DNA of 64,000 nt from JBAXTZ01 sp037129925 (GCA_037129925.1 JBAXTZ010000008.1:1-64000), one strand, 5' to 3'. Counted from the first letter of the stretch, positions 26,367 to 36,521 are shown. The notes: generated by a model not told the origin, from the letters alone. Numbers and translations are program-made.

Positions 26367-27254
26367 TTATCTCCGACCACAAAGATAGTTGTCCGCCATA
26401 TCAGCCATGTGCAGCAAAACCGCCAACGGATAGGCCGCAAATGCTGCTGAAATGGCTTTCCCGCCAACATAGCCCTGTGCGGATTCGTCCCAACCGCCCA
26501 TGTGCCAGCGAATCGCCATTGTTTCATCAATATTTAGTTCAATGAACTTCATCAGCATAATTACTGATTTTTCACCATGCCCTAGTGGTAACTTATCTTC
26601 GAAGGTATAACAATCAATGCTTTTCCAGGCTCCGTCTTCCTTGACATTGCGTTTGGACTTGACATAAAAATCCGTCTTGCATAAATCATGAAACAATGCT
26701 GTTATTATCCTGCTGTCTTTGGGAATGGCATCGTCGAAAATTGCGCAAAGTTTGTCTAAATTGTCAAAAGTCGACAACGAGTGTTCTATTAGACCACCAG
26801 CGTAAGCGCCATGATAATTTGCACTAGCCGGTGCTAGAAAATAATCGGTGGTTCTTAACCAATTAAGTAAATTGTCAAACCCTGGTCGTGATACAGTCGC
26901 GCATAATTGTTCAAATCGGTCGGTGCTTGCGACAATATTTAACACAGTTTCATCAATCGGCAAATGCGAAAGGTCTGTTTCCATGGCAAAATCGTCGGCG
27001 CGAATGATTTTGAACTGCAATCCTCCAGAATAACTATCACTTTGCACTACTCCGGTTAGCTGTAACGGTTTATTATCATTATCACGGATTTTTTTGGCAG
27101 TCTCATCGTCAAAACAGATAAAATTTACGGTTGCGGTCTTATCCGCAACTGTGCCGCGCGCAAAAAACGAGCCGTTTTTAGACACGCCGGAGGCTTCAAC
27201 ACGCACCAGCAGCACTGAGTTGATTTTTTTACCGATAGATATTTCATTTAACAT
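26367..27254 (-). CDS. OB-fold/HD-domain exoribonuclease-like protein (YhaM type)
   Basis: A 295-residue protein with an N-terminal OB-fold (about residues 15-90, ASGVSKNGSFFARGTVADK and LQLTGVVQSD) and a C-terminal HD domain with GGLIEHSLS, ALFHDLCK and LGHGEKSV as metal-binding segments, ending with HMADMADNYL. This order matches the YhaM 3'-5' exoribonuclease family of Firmicutes. The conserved EHS...HD...GHG pattern supports activity. It lies in a tight run with the Nif3-like gene upstream and the PfkB gene downstream. Confidence 0.85.
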   Translation of the reverse strand: MLNEISIGKKINSVLLVRVEASGVSKNGSFFARGTVADKTATVNFICFDDETAKKIRDNDNKPLQLTGVVQSDSYSGGLQFKIIRADDFAMETDLSHLPIDETVLNIVASTDRFEQLCATVSRPGFDNLLNWLRTTDYFLAPASANYHGAYAGGLIEHSLSTFDNLDKLCAIFDDAIPKDSRIITALFHDLCKTDFYVKSKRNVKEDGAWKSIDCYTFEDKLPLGHGEKSVIMLMKFIELNIDETMAIRWHMGGWDESAQGYVGGKAISAAFAAYPLAVLLHMADMADNYLCGRR

Positions 27255-27261
27255 ACTTCAC

Positions 27262-28086
27262 CTACAGCGTTTTCATATAATCAATTGTAAAATCATTGGC
27301 GATAATATTTTCCTTTTTTATTTTCCACTTATTTTTTTGCGCATAGCCACGCAAGTGTTCGGCAAATGCTTGCGGCATAATATTCTCGGTAGCAAAATGC
27401 GTCGATTCAACAATGGCCAAACCACGTTCCGAGGCTTCAATTAAATGATGATTACTAAATTCCGAGCTGACCAAAACGTCAGCTCCGTTCATAATCGCGG
27501 CATTTAGCAAAAACGAACCGGCTCCGCCACAGACCGCTACTTTTCTAATTATTTTGTCCGGTCTACCGCAATAGCCTACCCGCTCAGCGCCAAGTTGCTT
27601 CTTGACTAATTCAGCGAAGTTCTCGAGCGTAAGCGACTGTCCCAAACAACCAATACGCGCTAAACCAGGCGTAGCATCATCAATCGTCGTTGACTTAATA
27701 ATATTGAGCGCTTTGATATTCGTCAAACCAAACAATTCGGACAGTACATCATTTATTCCACCAACACAGGAATCAAAATTGGTGTGTGCGCTGAACACCG
27801 CGATATTCGCCCGAATTAGTTTGGCGATTTTGTATCCGAGCGGAAAATCTTCGCGAATATCGCGAAGCGGATTGAAAATAAACGGATGATGGCAAATTAT
27901 CAGACCAACATTGTTGCTAATCGCGTAATCGATGGCCTCATCGGTAACATCTAATGTTGTTAATATTTTCTCAATATTGTTTGCCGGATTTCCAAGGTGC
28001 AACCCGATTCGATCTTCGGGATCTGCAAAACGTTTGGGGGCTATTTTTTCGATTGCTTCGATTACTTGAGCTATTTTTACCGCCAT
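27262..28086 (-). CDS. Nif3-like dinuclear metal centre protein
   Basis: NIF3/YqfO family protein (annotated in databases as GTP cyclohydrolase 1 type 2 homologue), 274 residues. Metal-binding motifs are visible: GLIICHHPFIFNP, FSAHTNFD and the C-terminal VESTHFATEN. The true biochemical role of the family is unsettled. The ATG at 28086 was chosen because GAGGTG precedes it; it overlaps the trmK stop. The trmK-nif3 pair is conserved in Firmicutes (yqfN-yqfO in Bacillus). Confidence 0.93.
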   Translation of the reverse strand: MAVKIAQVIEAIEKIAPKRFADPEDRIGLHLGNPANNIEKILTTLDVTDEAIDYAISNNVGLIICHHPFIFNPLRDIREDFPLGYKIAKLIRANIAVFSAHTNFDSCVGGINDVLSELFGLTNIKALNIIKSTTIDDATPGLARIGCLGQSLTLENFAELVKKQLGAERVGYCGRPDKIIRKVAVCGGAGSFLLNAAIMNGADVLVSSEFSNHHLIEASERGLAIVESTHFATENIMPQAFAEHLRGYAQKNKWKIKKENIIANDFTIDYMKTL

Positions 28087-28088
28087 TT

Positions 28089-28811
28089 TCACCTCGTCGA
28101 ATCCAACACTCCGCTCAATTCGATTTTCTTTAATATTAATTCGTCAATTTTCTTATTGTCAATTATCTTTGCTTTGTTCATTTCGACAATTATTCGCTCG
28201 ATATTTTCAATATTTTTCGTTATCAGCTTTGCCAACAATGGATCGCGACGATAAAATAAAATCGGACCAACTTCAGGTGGCAGCGACAAGGTCATGAAAC
28301 TAGTAAACAAATCGCTCTTACCTGACCGCTTTACCGCTTTGATTATTTCGTAAACAATTTCATTTTCATCAACTAATCGCTCATCGGCAATTTTCCACTT
28401 GTTGACATCCAGCCATTCTCGCACAGTTGCCGCTGATTCTTGCGGTTGGAGTATCAGACAATCCAACTGCTCAACTACGCTCGCATTACCTTCGAGAATT
28501 TTGATTATCTGCGAACAGCCCATTCCGGCAATAATTGCCGTATCCACTTCACCGGCTGCAATTTCTGCGAAACCATCGCTCAACCTAATACTAATTTCCG
28601 AGCCAATTTCACATTTCTGAACATTTTTCCGCGCAGCATCCAGCGGACCGGAATTTACATCTGCTACGATAACAAAGTTCGCAATACCTTTTTGTAGTAA
28701 GACTATCGAAACGAGCGCATGGTCGGCGCCAATATCGGCAACTCGCGCACCGTGTGACACCATACTGACAATCGTCGCCAACCGTGCCGAAAGATTAATA
28801 ATTTTTGACAT
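28089..28811 (-). CDS. trmK: tRNA (adenine(22)-N1)-methyltransferase
   Basis: SAM-dependent Rossmann methyltransferase that makes m1A22 in tRNA. The SAM motif is GARVADIGADHALVSI near residues 21-36, DVNSGPLDAARKN near 51, and VDTAIIAGMGCSQIIKIL near 92 as the family's catalytic-region signature. LILQPQESAATVREWL further supports the TrmK/YqfN family. 240 residues is normal, and the nif3 gene follows directly as in Bacillus. Confidence 0.94.
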   Translation of the reverse strand: MSKIINLSARLATIVSMVSHGARVADIGADHALVSIVLLQKGIANFVIVADVNSGPLDAARKNVQKCEIGSEISIRLSDGFAEIAAGEVDTAIIAGMGCSQIIKILEGNASVVEQLDCLILQPQESAATVREWLDVNKWKIADERLVDENEIVYEIIKAVKRSGKSDLFTSFMTLSLPPEVGPILFYRRDPLLAKLITKNIENIERIIVEMNKAKIIDNKKIDELILKKIELSGVLDSTR

Positions 28812-28847
28812 AAAAGTTTGTACCTCCGACGCGTACCGACCACTTTA

Positions 28848-31244
28848 TCAATTATAATTAATTTTCTGTGCTAACGCATCTAAAAAAAGCTTTTCACCGC
28901 GTTTATTATCGTTCTGCCAAATTCCCATAAAACTCTCTGCAATTTCTCGAAAAAACCGCAGCGCCCGGCTAATATTCCGATCATGCCAAATTCGCACTGA
29001 ATAAACAGCAGTATTATCGTTGTAGACAAAATTCAAGTCATTATTTTCATTAGGAAGTTGAGCATAGTAGGAAATCACTTTGCCATTCTTGCAAATTGCA
29101 GCGGCATAAGCGCTCGCATTCAACCATAATGGAAATTTCGCTTTTAACAAATGTTGGTAATCAGCATTTGCCTCAATATCTTTTCCGAGAACAGTAACTT
29201 TATACTCAGCGCATCCGGCATTGTTTTGCAATAACGCTCCAATTATCGCTACCGGCTGCGGCGAATAGTAATCTAAATATTCCTTAACTAGTTGACTGGC
29301 AGTTGCAAATTCCAGACGATTGTTTACAACATATTGCGCTTTTACATATTCAAGATGCTTGCTGATTTTTTGAAAAGCTCCACCGCTTGTAGATGTCCAG
29401 TCAGCATCGCCCATGACGAACATCGCGTGGGTAAATCCGACAATGGCGTGTATCCCTGCACGGGTTTTGTTATTATAAAAAAAAGCGCTCATGCCGGCAT
29501 CGACTTTTTGGTTTAATTCAGCTAAAGAATCGCTGTCGTACTCGATTCGCTTTTTTGGGGTCGGTAAAAACTCCACTAACCCGACGTTGTCGAGATCGAT
29601 TGCCGATTTTTCGATCGCTTCAGGGCGTGAAAAATATATTTCCTTGCCGTATTCCGCCGAAACAAATTCACCCAAATTGCCCGGCGCGTCACTTGAACCA
29701 AACAATCCTACCGCGCGGTAGGCAATGTAACTATTTGCCTGATCAGCAGCGCCCACTCCGTAATCAAACGAACCAACGCGCGAAGTTATACTCGTGCCAG
29801 ATGGTGAATCGGCGGTCAGTTCTTGCAATTCAGATATATAAGAAAATAGTATCCCGGCTCGCGAGTTATAATCATAATAATCTCCAGCAGGTTTTACGCT
29901 ATGCGCCCAACCATGGCGAAGATGATTTGCCCAAAATCCATTTTGAGCATAGTTGAGCGAAAGCGTATTTCCCTTCACTAATGGATCATAATCTGTGTGC
30001 ATGTGTATCCCATATTCATGACCAAGCGCCGCCTGAGTTTTTACCGACTGGCGCACTGCTTCGACAGTTTCACGCCAGCCGACACCGCCGGCAAGCGCCA
30101 TTTCTTGGGCGGCGCGGATAATTGGCAAGGCAATATAATGCGTCCAGCGCGCACCATATTGTTCGGCGATAGCGTTTAATTTCTCCGCCTTGTCTTTCAT
30201 CTGTACAAATACTTCTTCAGCTGTAATCCAAGCCTGTTTTTCACCCCAAGGCTTGGGGTACCCGGCAGCGTCAATTACTTCCAAATCATCAGTCATGACA
30301 TAAAATGTTTTCCCAGGTTTATCATCAACTACATCAACACTCAAGTAACCAACCGGCTGCTCGTCAGCCATAATCGTCACTTGCCAAGGTTTATTAAAAT
30401 TGACTTCAGACGATCGCAGTGCCGCCAAATCAAACTGCAAAGTTTTTTCTTCTCCAGAATCCAATATCAATAACTTTGCTTTATTCACGGGAATAATTCC
30501 GAATCCGTATGGGGCTATCAAACGAATTTTAATATCGTTAACTATTCTATTGCTGATGTTTCGAACTGCAAGCTGCGCCGTCAGCCTTTCACCCTTGATG
30601 ACTTTTATTGGTCGGGCTTGGATTGTCAGTGATTTTTTATTATTCCTCTGACTGATAAATTTTTCAACAAGAACGTGCTGGCCATTTTCAACCGTCAATA
30701 CCAGTTCCAGTCGTTTTATTTTTGTAGCATCACTCGCAAAATCTAACCGCATAATATCGCCAATGTTTTTTCGTTCGTCTACCCATTCACCGACGAAATT
30801 ATATGTAGAGCGTTCACTATGCATTTTGCGCTTGGCATTATTCGCTATTGCTCCCGAAAAAGTATAACCGCTAGTCACTAATAATTTCCCTGTGGCATCA
30901 AAACCGCGAATTTCCACGCGCCCATTTCCCTGCATTGAAAGAAACATCAATCGCCATAATACATCTTCTGAGCTATCAACCGGCACTGCAACACGATATT
31001 CAACAGTTCCATCGTTTCCCGCAGCTAATTCCAGACAGGGAATATTTTCGCTAAACAAAACTGGTCGAACACTATTGCCGTTGCCAAATATTTTGATACT
31101 GTCTTCTGAAAACGCCGGCAAACTTTGCCAACCGACCAACTTAAGCTCGCCGATTTTTGCCGTCAACGGCTGATAGACGTAATATTCAAGTTGCAAAGCG
31201 AGGAGCGCGACAATTACGTACAAAACAAGCGCATATTTTTTCAT
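28848..31244 (-). CDS. Membrane-anchored protein with deacetylase-like beta/alpha-barrel region
   Basis: A 798-residue protein with an N-terminal membrane anchor or signal (MKKYALVLYVIVALLALQ). Residues ~40-310 are beta-rich domains, including a typical extracellular NEW3-like segment (RLTAQLAVRNISNRIVNDIKIRL). From about 314 a segment FYVMTDDLEVID and, at 409-421, HEYGIHMHTDYDP resemble the Asp-Asp and His motifs of polysaccharide deacetylase/NodB-type barrels. The rest is unassigned. The ATG at 31244 after GAGGTG was chosen; a longer GTG form would start inside the pyrG terminator. It is the first gene upstream of trmK, 36 nt away. An envelope glycan-modifying role is an inference. Confidence 0.75.
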   Translation of the reverse strand: MKKYALVLYVIVALLALQLEYYVYQPLTAKIGELKLVGWQSLPAFSEDSIKIFGNGNSVRPVLFSENIPCLELAAGNDGTVEYRVAVPVDSSEDVLWRLMFLSMQGNGRVEIRGFDATGKLLVTSGYTFSGAIANNAKRKMHSERSTYNFVGEWVDERKNIGDIMRLDFASDATKIKRLELVLTVENGQHVLVEKFISQRNNKKSLTIQARPIKVIKGERLTAQLAVRNISNRIVNDIKIRLIAPYGFGIIPVNKAKLLILDSGEEKTLQFDLAALRSSEVNFNKPWQVTIMADEQPVGYLSVDVVDDKPGKTFYVMTDDLEVIDAAGYPKPWGEKQAWITAEEVFVQMKDKAEKLNAIAEQYGARWTHYIALPIIRAAQEMALAGGVGWRETVEAVRQSVKTQAALGHEYGIHMHTDYDPLVKGNTLSLNYAQNGFWANHLRHGWAHSVKPAGDYYDYNSRAGILFSYISELQELTADSPSGTSITSRVGSFDYGVGAADQANSYIAYRAVGLFGSSDAPGNLGEFVSAEYGKEIYFSRPEAIEKSAIDLDNVGLVEFLPTPKKRIEYDSDSLAELNQKVDAGMSAFFYNNKTRAGIHAIVGFTHAMFVMGDADWTSTSGGAFQKISKHLEYVKAQYVVNNRLEFATASQLVKEYLDYYSPQPVAIIGALLQNNAGCAEYKVTVLGKDIEANADYQHLLKAKFPLWLNASAYAAAICKNGKVISYYAQLPNENNDLNFVYNDNTAVYSVRIWHDRNISRALRFFREIAESFMGIWQNDNKRGEKLFLDALAQKINYN

Positions 31245-31257
31245 TGACACCTCGAAA

Positions 31258-31286
31258 TGAAAACGCCCCACGAAGCGGGGCGCTTT
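31258..31286 (-). terminator. Rho-independent terminator after pyrG
   Basis: On the minus strand CGCCCCGC (31282-31275) pairs with GTGGGGCG (31271-31264) across a TTC loop, followed by TTTTCA. The stem begins 7 nt after the pyrG stop. The T tract is short, but the stem is strong. Confidence 0.8.
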
Positions 31287-31288
31287 TA

Positions 31289-32896
31289 TTATTTAAATTT
31301 TGCGCTAGCCGCAACGAATTCACGGAATAATGGATGCGGCTTGGTGGGGCGGGACTTGAATTCCGGGTGAAATTGAGTGGCAACGTACCATGGATGGTCT
31401 TTCACTTCAACAATTTCCACCAACCGCCCGCTAGGTGATTCACCACCAATAACTAAACCGTTGGCTGTCAGCAAATCCCGAAATGCATTGTTAAATTCGT
31501 AGCGATGACGATGCCGTTCATAAATTATCTCGTCCATATATGCGCGATGAGTCAAGCTTCCCGGCGTTACTCGACAAGGATAAGCGCCAAGACGCATTGT
31601 CCCGCCCATGTTTTCAACCGCAACCTGATCTTCCATTAAATCGATAACCGGATATACTGATTCTGGAGCAAACTCAGTGGAGTGCGCGTCAAGCAAACCA
31701 CAAACATTGCGCGCATACTCAATAACCGCGCATTGCATACCCAAACACAAACCAAAGAATGGCAGCGAATGCTCACGGGCATAACGAACAGCGATGATTT
31801 TACCTTCAATACCCCGGTCGCCAAACCCGCCAGGCACCAAAATGCCATCACAATCGCTAAAATATTCGTCTAAGTCGGCGTTTTCCGCTTCTAAATCCTC
31901 TGAATTTATCCATTTAATTTCAATATCACAATCGTTGGCAATTCCACCATGCCGTAGCGCTTCATAAACACTCATATATGCATCGTGAAGGGCTACGTAT
32001 TTCCCGACTAAGGCAATTCTTACTGATTTTTTTAGATTCATGATTTTATCAACCATGCTTTGCCATTGCGTCATATCCGGCTGCTGCGCTGATATCCCGA
32101 GTTTTTCCAGAACGACATCATCGAATCCCTGTTCATGTAACGCGAGCGGCAATTGATAGATACTGCGCATCGTCTTATTAGTAATAATCGCATTCGCATC
32201 ACTGTCGCAAAACATGGCGATTTTTTCTTTCATTTCTTTGGAAATATCGTGTTCAGTGCGACATACGATAACATCTGGTGTAATACCGATACTGCGCAAC
32301 TCTTTGACGCTGTGTTGGGTTGGTTTGGTTTTCAGTTCACCGGCGGCGCCTAAATATGGCATCAATGTTACATGAATGTATAATACATCATCTTTTGCCA
32401 CTTCTTTTTTAACTTGTCGTATGGCTTCGAGAAACGGTAAACTCTCAATATCGCCTACCGTTCCGCCGATTTCAGTAATAACGACGTCGGCGTTGTCCTC
32501 ACGACCGACGCGATAAATGCGTTCTTTAATTTCATTAGTAATATGCGGAATGACTTGAACCGTGCTTCCTAAATAATCACCCTTTCGTTCTTTGGAAATT
32601 ACCGACCAATATATTTTACCGGCAGTAACATTAGAGTTTTTGCTCAGGCTCTCGTCGATAAATCGCTCGTAGTGTCCCAAATCCAAATCCGTTTCAGCGC
32701 CGTCATCGGTCACGAAAACTTCGCCATGCTGATATGGACTCATAGTGCCCGGATCGAAATTTATGTAGGGGTCGAATTTTTGAATAGTAACTTTCAATCC
32801 GCGATTTTTCAACAATCTTCCCAAAGATGCCGCAGTGATACCTTTTCCTAACGAAGAAACAACTCCCCCGGTGACGAAAACATATTTAGCCATCAT
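31289..32896 (-). CDS. pyrG: CTP synthase
   Basis: Amidates UTP to CTP using glutamine and ATP. The 535-residue protein has the N-terminal synthase domain with TGGVVSSLGKGITAASLG and GTMSPYQHGEVFVTDDGAETDLDLGHYERF, and a C-terminal glutamine amidotransferase domain with the nucleophile in FFGLCLGMQ and the partner FHPEF. It follows the delta subunit gene by 14 nt, the classic Firmicute rpoE-pyrG order. The gap is too short for a G-tract pyrG attenuator of the Bacillus type. Confidence 0.97.
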   Translation of the reverse strand: MMAKYVFVTGGVVSSLGKGITAASLGRLLKNRGLKVTIQKFDPYINFDPGTMSPYQHGEVFVTDDGAETDLDLGHYERFIDESLSKNSNVTAGKIYWSVISKERKGDYLGSTVQVIPHITNEIKERIYRVGREDNADVVITEIGGTVGDIESLPFLEAIRQVKKEVAKDDVLYIHVTLMPYLGAAGELKTKPTQHSVKELRSIGITPDVIVCRTEHDISKEMKEKIAMFCDSDANAIITNKTMRSIYQLPLALHEQGFDDVVLEKLGISAQQPDMTQWQSMVDKIMNLKKSVRIALVGKYVALHDAYMSVYEALRHGGIANDCDIEIKWINSEDLEAENADLDEYFSDCDGILVPGGFGDRGIEGKIIAVRYAREHSLPFFGLCLGMQCAVIEYARNVCGLLDAHSTEFAPESVYPVIDLMEDQVAVENMGGTMRLGAYPCRVTPGSLTHRAYMDEIIYERHRHRYEFNNAFRDLLTANGLVIGGESPSGRLVEIVEVKDHPWYVATQFHPEFKSRPTKPHPLFREFVAASAKFK

Positions 32897-32910
32897 TCCT
32901 CCGCGATTAT

Positions 32911-33366
32911 TTATTCTTCTTCAGTGTCCTCGTTTTTGTCCACATAAGCCCGAGATCCGTCTTCATCCGTTCCATTTTCTTGTATTGCTTCAAACGCCAT
33001 TTCACGACGGCGCTTTTCTACTGAATTTTGCGAGTTTTCAAACTGGCGCAATACCTTAACATCATTTTGTGCAATCCACTCAGTCAGGCACCATTTGTTT
33101 TTTCCTTCGTGATGAAACCGGCTGTCCATATTCATTTGCGTAAATATTTCGGACATAACATGCGCCCAGCTGTGATCATGAACGCCGTCACGGCCTTCAA
33201 TGGTTTTACTCAACAACTCCCGGAAAAACAACGACCGTTTTTCATTCTGTAAAATCTGATACACCACTTCAATGTCGCGCATTCCTGGTTGGCGTATAGA
33301 GCTTGAATCAGCTGCTAATACAATTTCTTCGACTACTTCGACAACTTTTTTTACTTTCTTAGCCAT
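32911..33366 (-). CDS. rpoE: DNA-directed RNA polymerase delta subunit
   Basis: Firmicute-specific RNA polymerase subunit that affects promoter-complex stability and polymerase recycling. The 151-residue protein carries the HARE-HTH domain (about residues 26-96): VYQILQNEKRSLFFRELLSK, FTQMNMDSRF and GKNKWCLTEW. The acidic C-terminal tail is much shorter than in Bacillus delta and is preceded by a basic patch (EKRRREM). Position between argS and pyrG supports the call. It is not the extracytoplasmic sigma factor of the same symbol. Confidence 0.88.
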   Translation of the reverse strand: MAKKVKKVVEVVEEIVLAADSSSIRQPGMRDIEVVYQILQNEKRSLFFRELLSKTIEGRDGVHDHSWAHVMSEIFTQMNMDSRFHHEGKNKWCLTEWIAQNDVKVLRQFENSQNSVEKRRREMAFEAIQENGTDEDGSRAYVDKNEDTEEE

Positions 33367-33406
33367 TAATGTCTCCTATATCTTCTTAATAAACTTTAAA
33401 ATAATT

Positions 33407-35077
33407 TTACATCCGCTCGGGCGCTGATACTCCCAGTATCGCACAATTATGTCTGATTAGATTTTGCGCAGAAATAATCAAAATAATTCGTGCGTTTCGT
33501 ATCTCAGCCGAATCAGCGCCAATAATTCTGCATTGATTATAAAACACATGGAATAAACTGGCAAGTTCAAAAGCATACCGAGCAATAATATGCGGCGCTC
33601 GCATGCGCGCGGCGTATTGAATTTCTTGCGGATATTGTGCCATTTTCTTGATCAAATCATGTTCACATTCGCTACCCAACAAAGTCAAATCAACATCTTC
33701 AATCAACGGTAATTCAATTCCAGCCTCGGTTAACTGCCGCAAAACACTACAAATACGCGCATGAGCATACTGAATATAAAACACCGGATTATCACTCGAT
33801 TTTGAAACAGCTAAATCAACATCAAAATCTAGCTGACTGTCAGTCGAGCGCATTACAAAAAAATACCGCGCAGCATCTTTACCAACCTCATCAATGAGTT
33901 CTAACAAAGTTACATTCTTGCCAGTTCGCTTGGACAGTTTAATCATTTCGCCGCCGCGAAATAGTCTGACCATCTGTAGCAAAATTATTTCCAGCCGCTC
34001 CGGGTCATAACCAATCGCAGCTACTGCAGCTTTCATCCGGGCGACATAGCCGTGATGATCGGCGCCGAGAATGTCGATAACACGCGCAAATCCACGTTGG
34101 AACTTGTTGTTGTGATAAGCAATATCCGGCGTTAGATACGTCGGCATGCCATTTGAGCGCACCAACACCCGATCTTTGTCATCGCCATATTTCGTTGAGC
34201 GTAACCACATTGCTCCGTCAGAAAAATAGGTTTTATCTTCCAAGCGTTTCAATTGTTCGATAGTTGCATTTACCTCGTTAGCTTCATGCAACATTTTCTC
34301 ACTGAACCAAACATCAAAAGTCACGCCAAACTTTTCGAGGTCTTCTTTCAGCAACATTAGCTTCTCTTGATAAGCCAATTCCTTAAATACTTGCAACCGC
34401 TCAGCTTCGTCGTACTTTAAGTATTTATCTCCATCACGTTCGATGATTCGCTGTGCGGTGCCAACAATATCTTCACCATGATAGCCGTCTTCGGGGAATT
34501 TAGCGGAAATTCCTAACAATTGCAAATAGCGGACATTTACCGATATTGCTAGATTGTCAATCTGATTTCCGGCATCGTTTACATAATGTTCAGAAGCAAC
34601 ATCGTACCCGGCTGCTTTCATAATATTTACCAATACGCTGCCGACAGCCGCACCTCGTCCGTGACCGACATGCAGCGGACCTGTTGGATTTGCGCTGACA
34701 TATTCTATTTGTACGCGTTCTTTGCTGTTGTGTGGAGCATTTCCAAATTCAGTGCCTTCAATAAATACCGTCCGCAATAAATCGTATATCCAATCACTAT
34801 TCAAAAATAGATTGATAAATCCTGGACCGGCAACTTCAATTTTTCTAATCAACGGATGGTGAATTTCAACAATTATCTTGGCTGCCAATTCGCGCGGATT
34901 TATCTTGAAGGTCTTGGCCAACTGCATAGCAACATTGACAGAGTAATCGCCAAATTGTTTTTGCGGTGGCTCGGTCAGTTCAATTTTCGGCATCGGAAAT
35001 TCCGAAATATCTAGTTTTGCAGCGACTGTTTCAACAGCTACAATTATTATTCCCGATAATTTTGTTGTAATATCCAT
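33407..35077 (-). CDS. argS: Arginine-tRNA ligase
   Basis: Class I aminoacyl-tRNA synthetase, 556 residues. The N-terminal Arg-tRNA-synthetase domain (about 1-110) is followed by the HIGH-type motif in NPTGPLHVGHGRGAAVGS, then the KMSKS-like MIKLSKRTGKN, and an anticodon-binding DALR domain ending SAPERM. It lies in a run MATE-argS-rpoE-pyrG with small gaps, matching argS-rpoE neighbourhoods of other Firmicutes. Confidence 0.97.
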   Translation of the reverse strand: MDITTKLSGIIIVAVETVAAKLDISEFPMPKIELTEPPQKQFGDYSVNVAMQLAKTFKINPRELAAKIIVEIHHPLIRKIEVAGPGFINLFLNSDWIYDLLRTVFIEGTEFGNAPHNSKERVQIEYVSANPTGPLHVGHGRGAAVGSVLVNIMKAAGYDVASEHYVNDAGNQIDNLAISVNVRYLQLLGISAKFPEDGYHGEDIVGTAQRIIERDGDKYLKYDEAERLQVFKELAYQEKLMLLKEDLEKFGVTFDVWFSEKMLHEANEVNATIEQLKRLEDKTYFSDGAMWLRSTKYGDDKDRVLVRSNGMPTYLTPDIAYHNNKFQRGFARVIDILGADHHGYVARMKAAVAAIGYDPERLEIILLQMVRLFRGGEMIKLSKRTGKNVTLLELIDEVGKDAARYFFVMRSTDSQLDFDVDLAVSKSSDNPVFYIQYAHARICSVLRQLTEAGIELPLIEDVDLTLLGSECEHDLIKKMAQYPQEIQYAARMRAPHIIARYAFELASLFHVFYNQCRIIGADSAEIRNARIILIISAQNLIRHNCAILGVSAPERM

Positions 35078-35096
35078 TCTCTCTCCTAGAATTTCG

Positions 35097-36506
35097 TCAA
35101 ATTGCCCGGGTATCTGGCATTTGGAAATCCGGTAAATCTTCCAGATGCCGCTCAGCGTCGACTTTTGCTTGTTTGGATTTCAACGAACGAATCTCCCGCC
35201 AAACCATCAAACTAGTAATTACCGTTGATGTCATATCAGCAACCGGTCCAGCCAACCAGACTCCGTCAAGTCCGTACAGTAGCGGCATTGTCAACAGCGC
35301 CGGAATCAAAATAATAACTTGCCGTGAAAGCGTCAATACGCTACTAAGTTTGGGTTTTCCGATAGCTTGAAAAAACATTGAAGAAATTATCTGATAGCCA
35401 ATAAACGGCATAAAAAACAGATTGAGTACCAAACCATGCGCCCCTTCTTTGATCAATAACGGATCACTACAAAAAACGGCGACCATCTGCTCCGGAATAA
35501 GACGGGTCATAGCAAAACCAATTGTGGCGATGATAACCGCTAACACGATGGCTTTTCGCAAAGTTTCGTAAACCCGATGAAAATTACGCGCTCCATAGTT
35601 ATAACCCAAAATAGGCTGCGCACCTTGGTTTACGCCAAAAATCGGCATGAAAAACAACATTGCAATCCGATTTACAACGCCGCCGGCCGCGACCGCAGTA
35701 TCGCCGCCATATTTCAATAGCGCGCCGTTATAAATCACTACTACTACACCGGCAGCTGTCTGAATAAGGAATTGCGGCATTCCATTTACGAGAATTGCCC
35801 GAACATAATTATACGACAATCGCAAATAATCGCCGCGCAATTTCAACACGCTCTTCTTGGATCTAAAATAGAAAATTCCGATTAACATCGTGGAAAACTG
35901 CGCTACTACCGTAGCCAGCGCCGACCCTTGTATTCCCAGACCGAAATAGACGATAAACAGCGGGTTTAGGCAAGCGTTGATGATCGCTGATGCTAACATA
36001 ACTACCATCGACATCCGCGGGTTTCCCTCGCCGCGCATAAATGAGTTTAAGCCCCAACCGACAAACATAAATACTGAGCCAAACATAATTGTATAAGTAA
36101 AATCATAGCTATAGGCAATCACTGCAGCCTCAGCGCCCATAGCGCTTAATATTGGCGTCAAAAAGGCTACCGTTACTATGTTTACAACCACTCCGACTAT
36201 TACCGACAATAGCACTGCGCAGTTCATGATGCGCTCGGCTTCATCGTTGCGCTTTTCGCCCATGCGAATCGATATCAAAGTCAGCCCGCCAATGGCAATC
36301 ATAAAACCAACTGCCATCTGCACAATCATTACCGGCATTGCAAACGAAACCGCCGTCAGACCAATTTGTCCAACGTAATTGCCGACAAAAAAACTGTCTA
36401 CGACGTTATACAACGCATTGACCAGCATTCCAATGACTGACGGCACAGAAAACTTTATCAATAGTTTGGTGATTTTTTCTCGTCCAAGTAGTTTTGCTCT
36501 ATCCAT
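35097..36506 (-). CDS. MATE-family efflux transporter
   Basis: Inner-membrane cation/drug antiporter of about 12 membrane segments, 469 residues. MATE hallmarks are PSVIGMLVNALYNVVDSFFVG near the N-terminus and the pseudo-repeat GVNQGAQPILGYNYGA in the second half. The ATG at 36506 (MDRAKLLGRE) follows GAGGG; the upstream extension was rejected. Substrate is not predictable. It lies 19 nt upstream of argS, downstream of a terminator. Confidence 0.93.
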   Translation of the reverse strand: MDRAKLLGREKITKLLIKFSVPSVIGMLVNALYNVVDSFFVGNYVGQIGLTAVSFAMPVMIVQMAVGFMIAIGGLTLISIRMGEKRNDEAERIMNCAVLLSVIVGVVVNIVTVAFLTPILSAMGAEAAVIAYSYDFTYTIMFGSVFMFVGWGLNSFMRGEGNPRMSMVVMLASAIINACLNPLFIVYFGLGIQGSALATVVAQFSTMLIGIFYFRSKKSVLKLRGDYLRLSYNYVRAILVNGMPQFLIQTAAGVVVVIYNGALLKYGGDTAVAAGGVVNRIAMLFFMPIFGVNQGAQPILGYNYGARNFHRVYETLRKAIVLAVIIATIGFAMTRLIPEQMVAVFCSDPLLIKEGAHGLVLNLFFMPFIGYQIISSMFFQAIGKPKLSSVLTLSRQVIILIPALLTMPLLYGLDGVWLAGPVADMTSTVITSLMVWREIRSLKSKQAKVDAERHLEDLPDFQMPDTRAI

Positions 36507-36521
36507 AACTTTTTCCCTCTT

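Noticed and set aside
29555..29956. Plus-strand 133-codon frame inside the deacetylase-like gene
   Set aside because: Composition is Arg/Pro/Asn-rich without domain features, and the minus-strand frame is coherent across the whole region.
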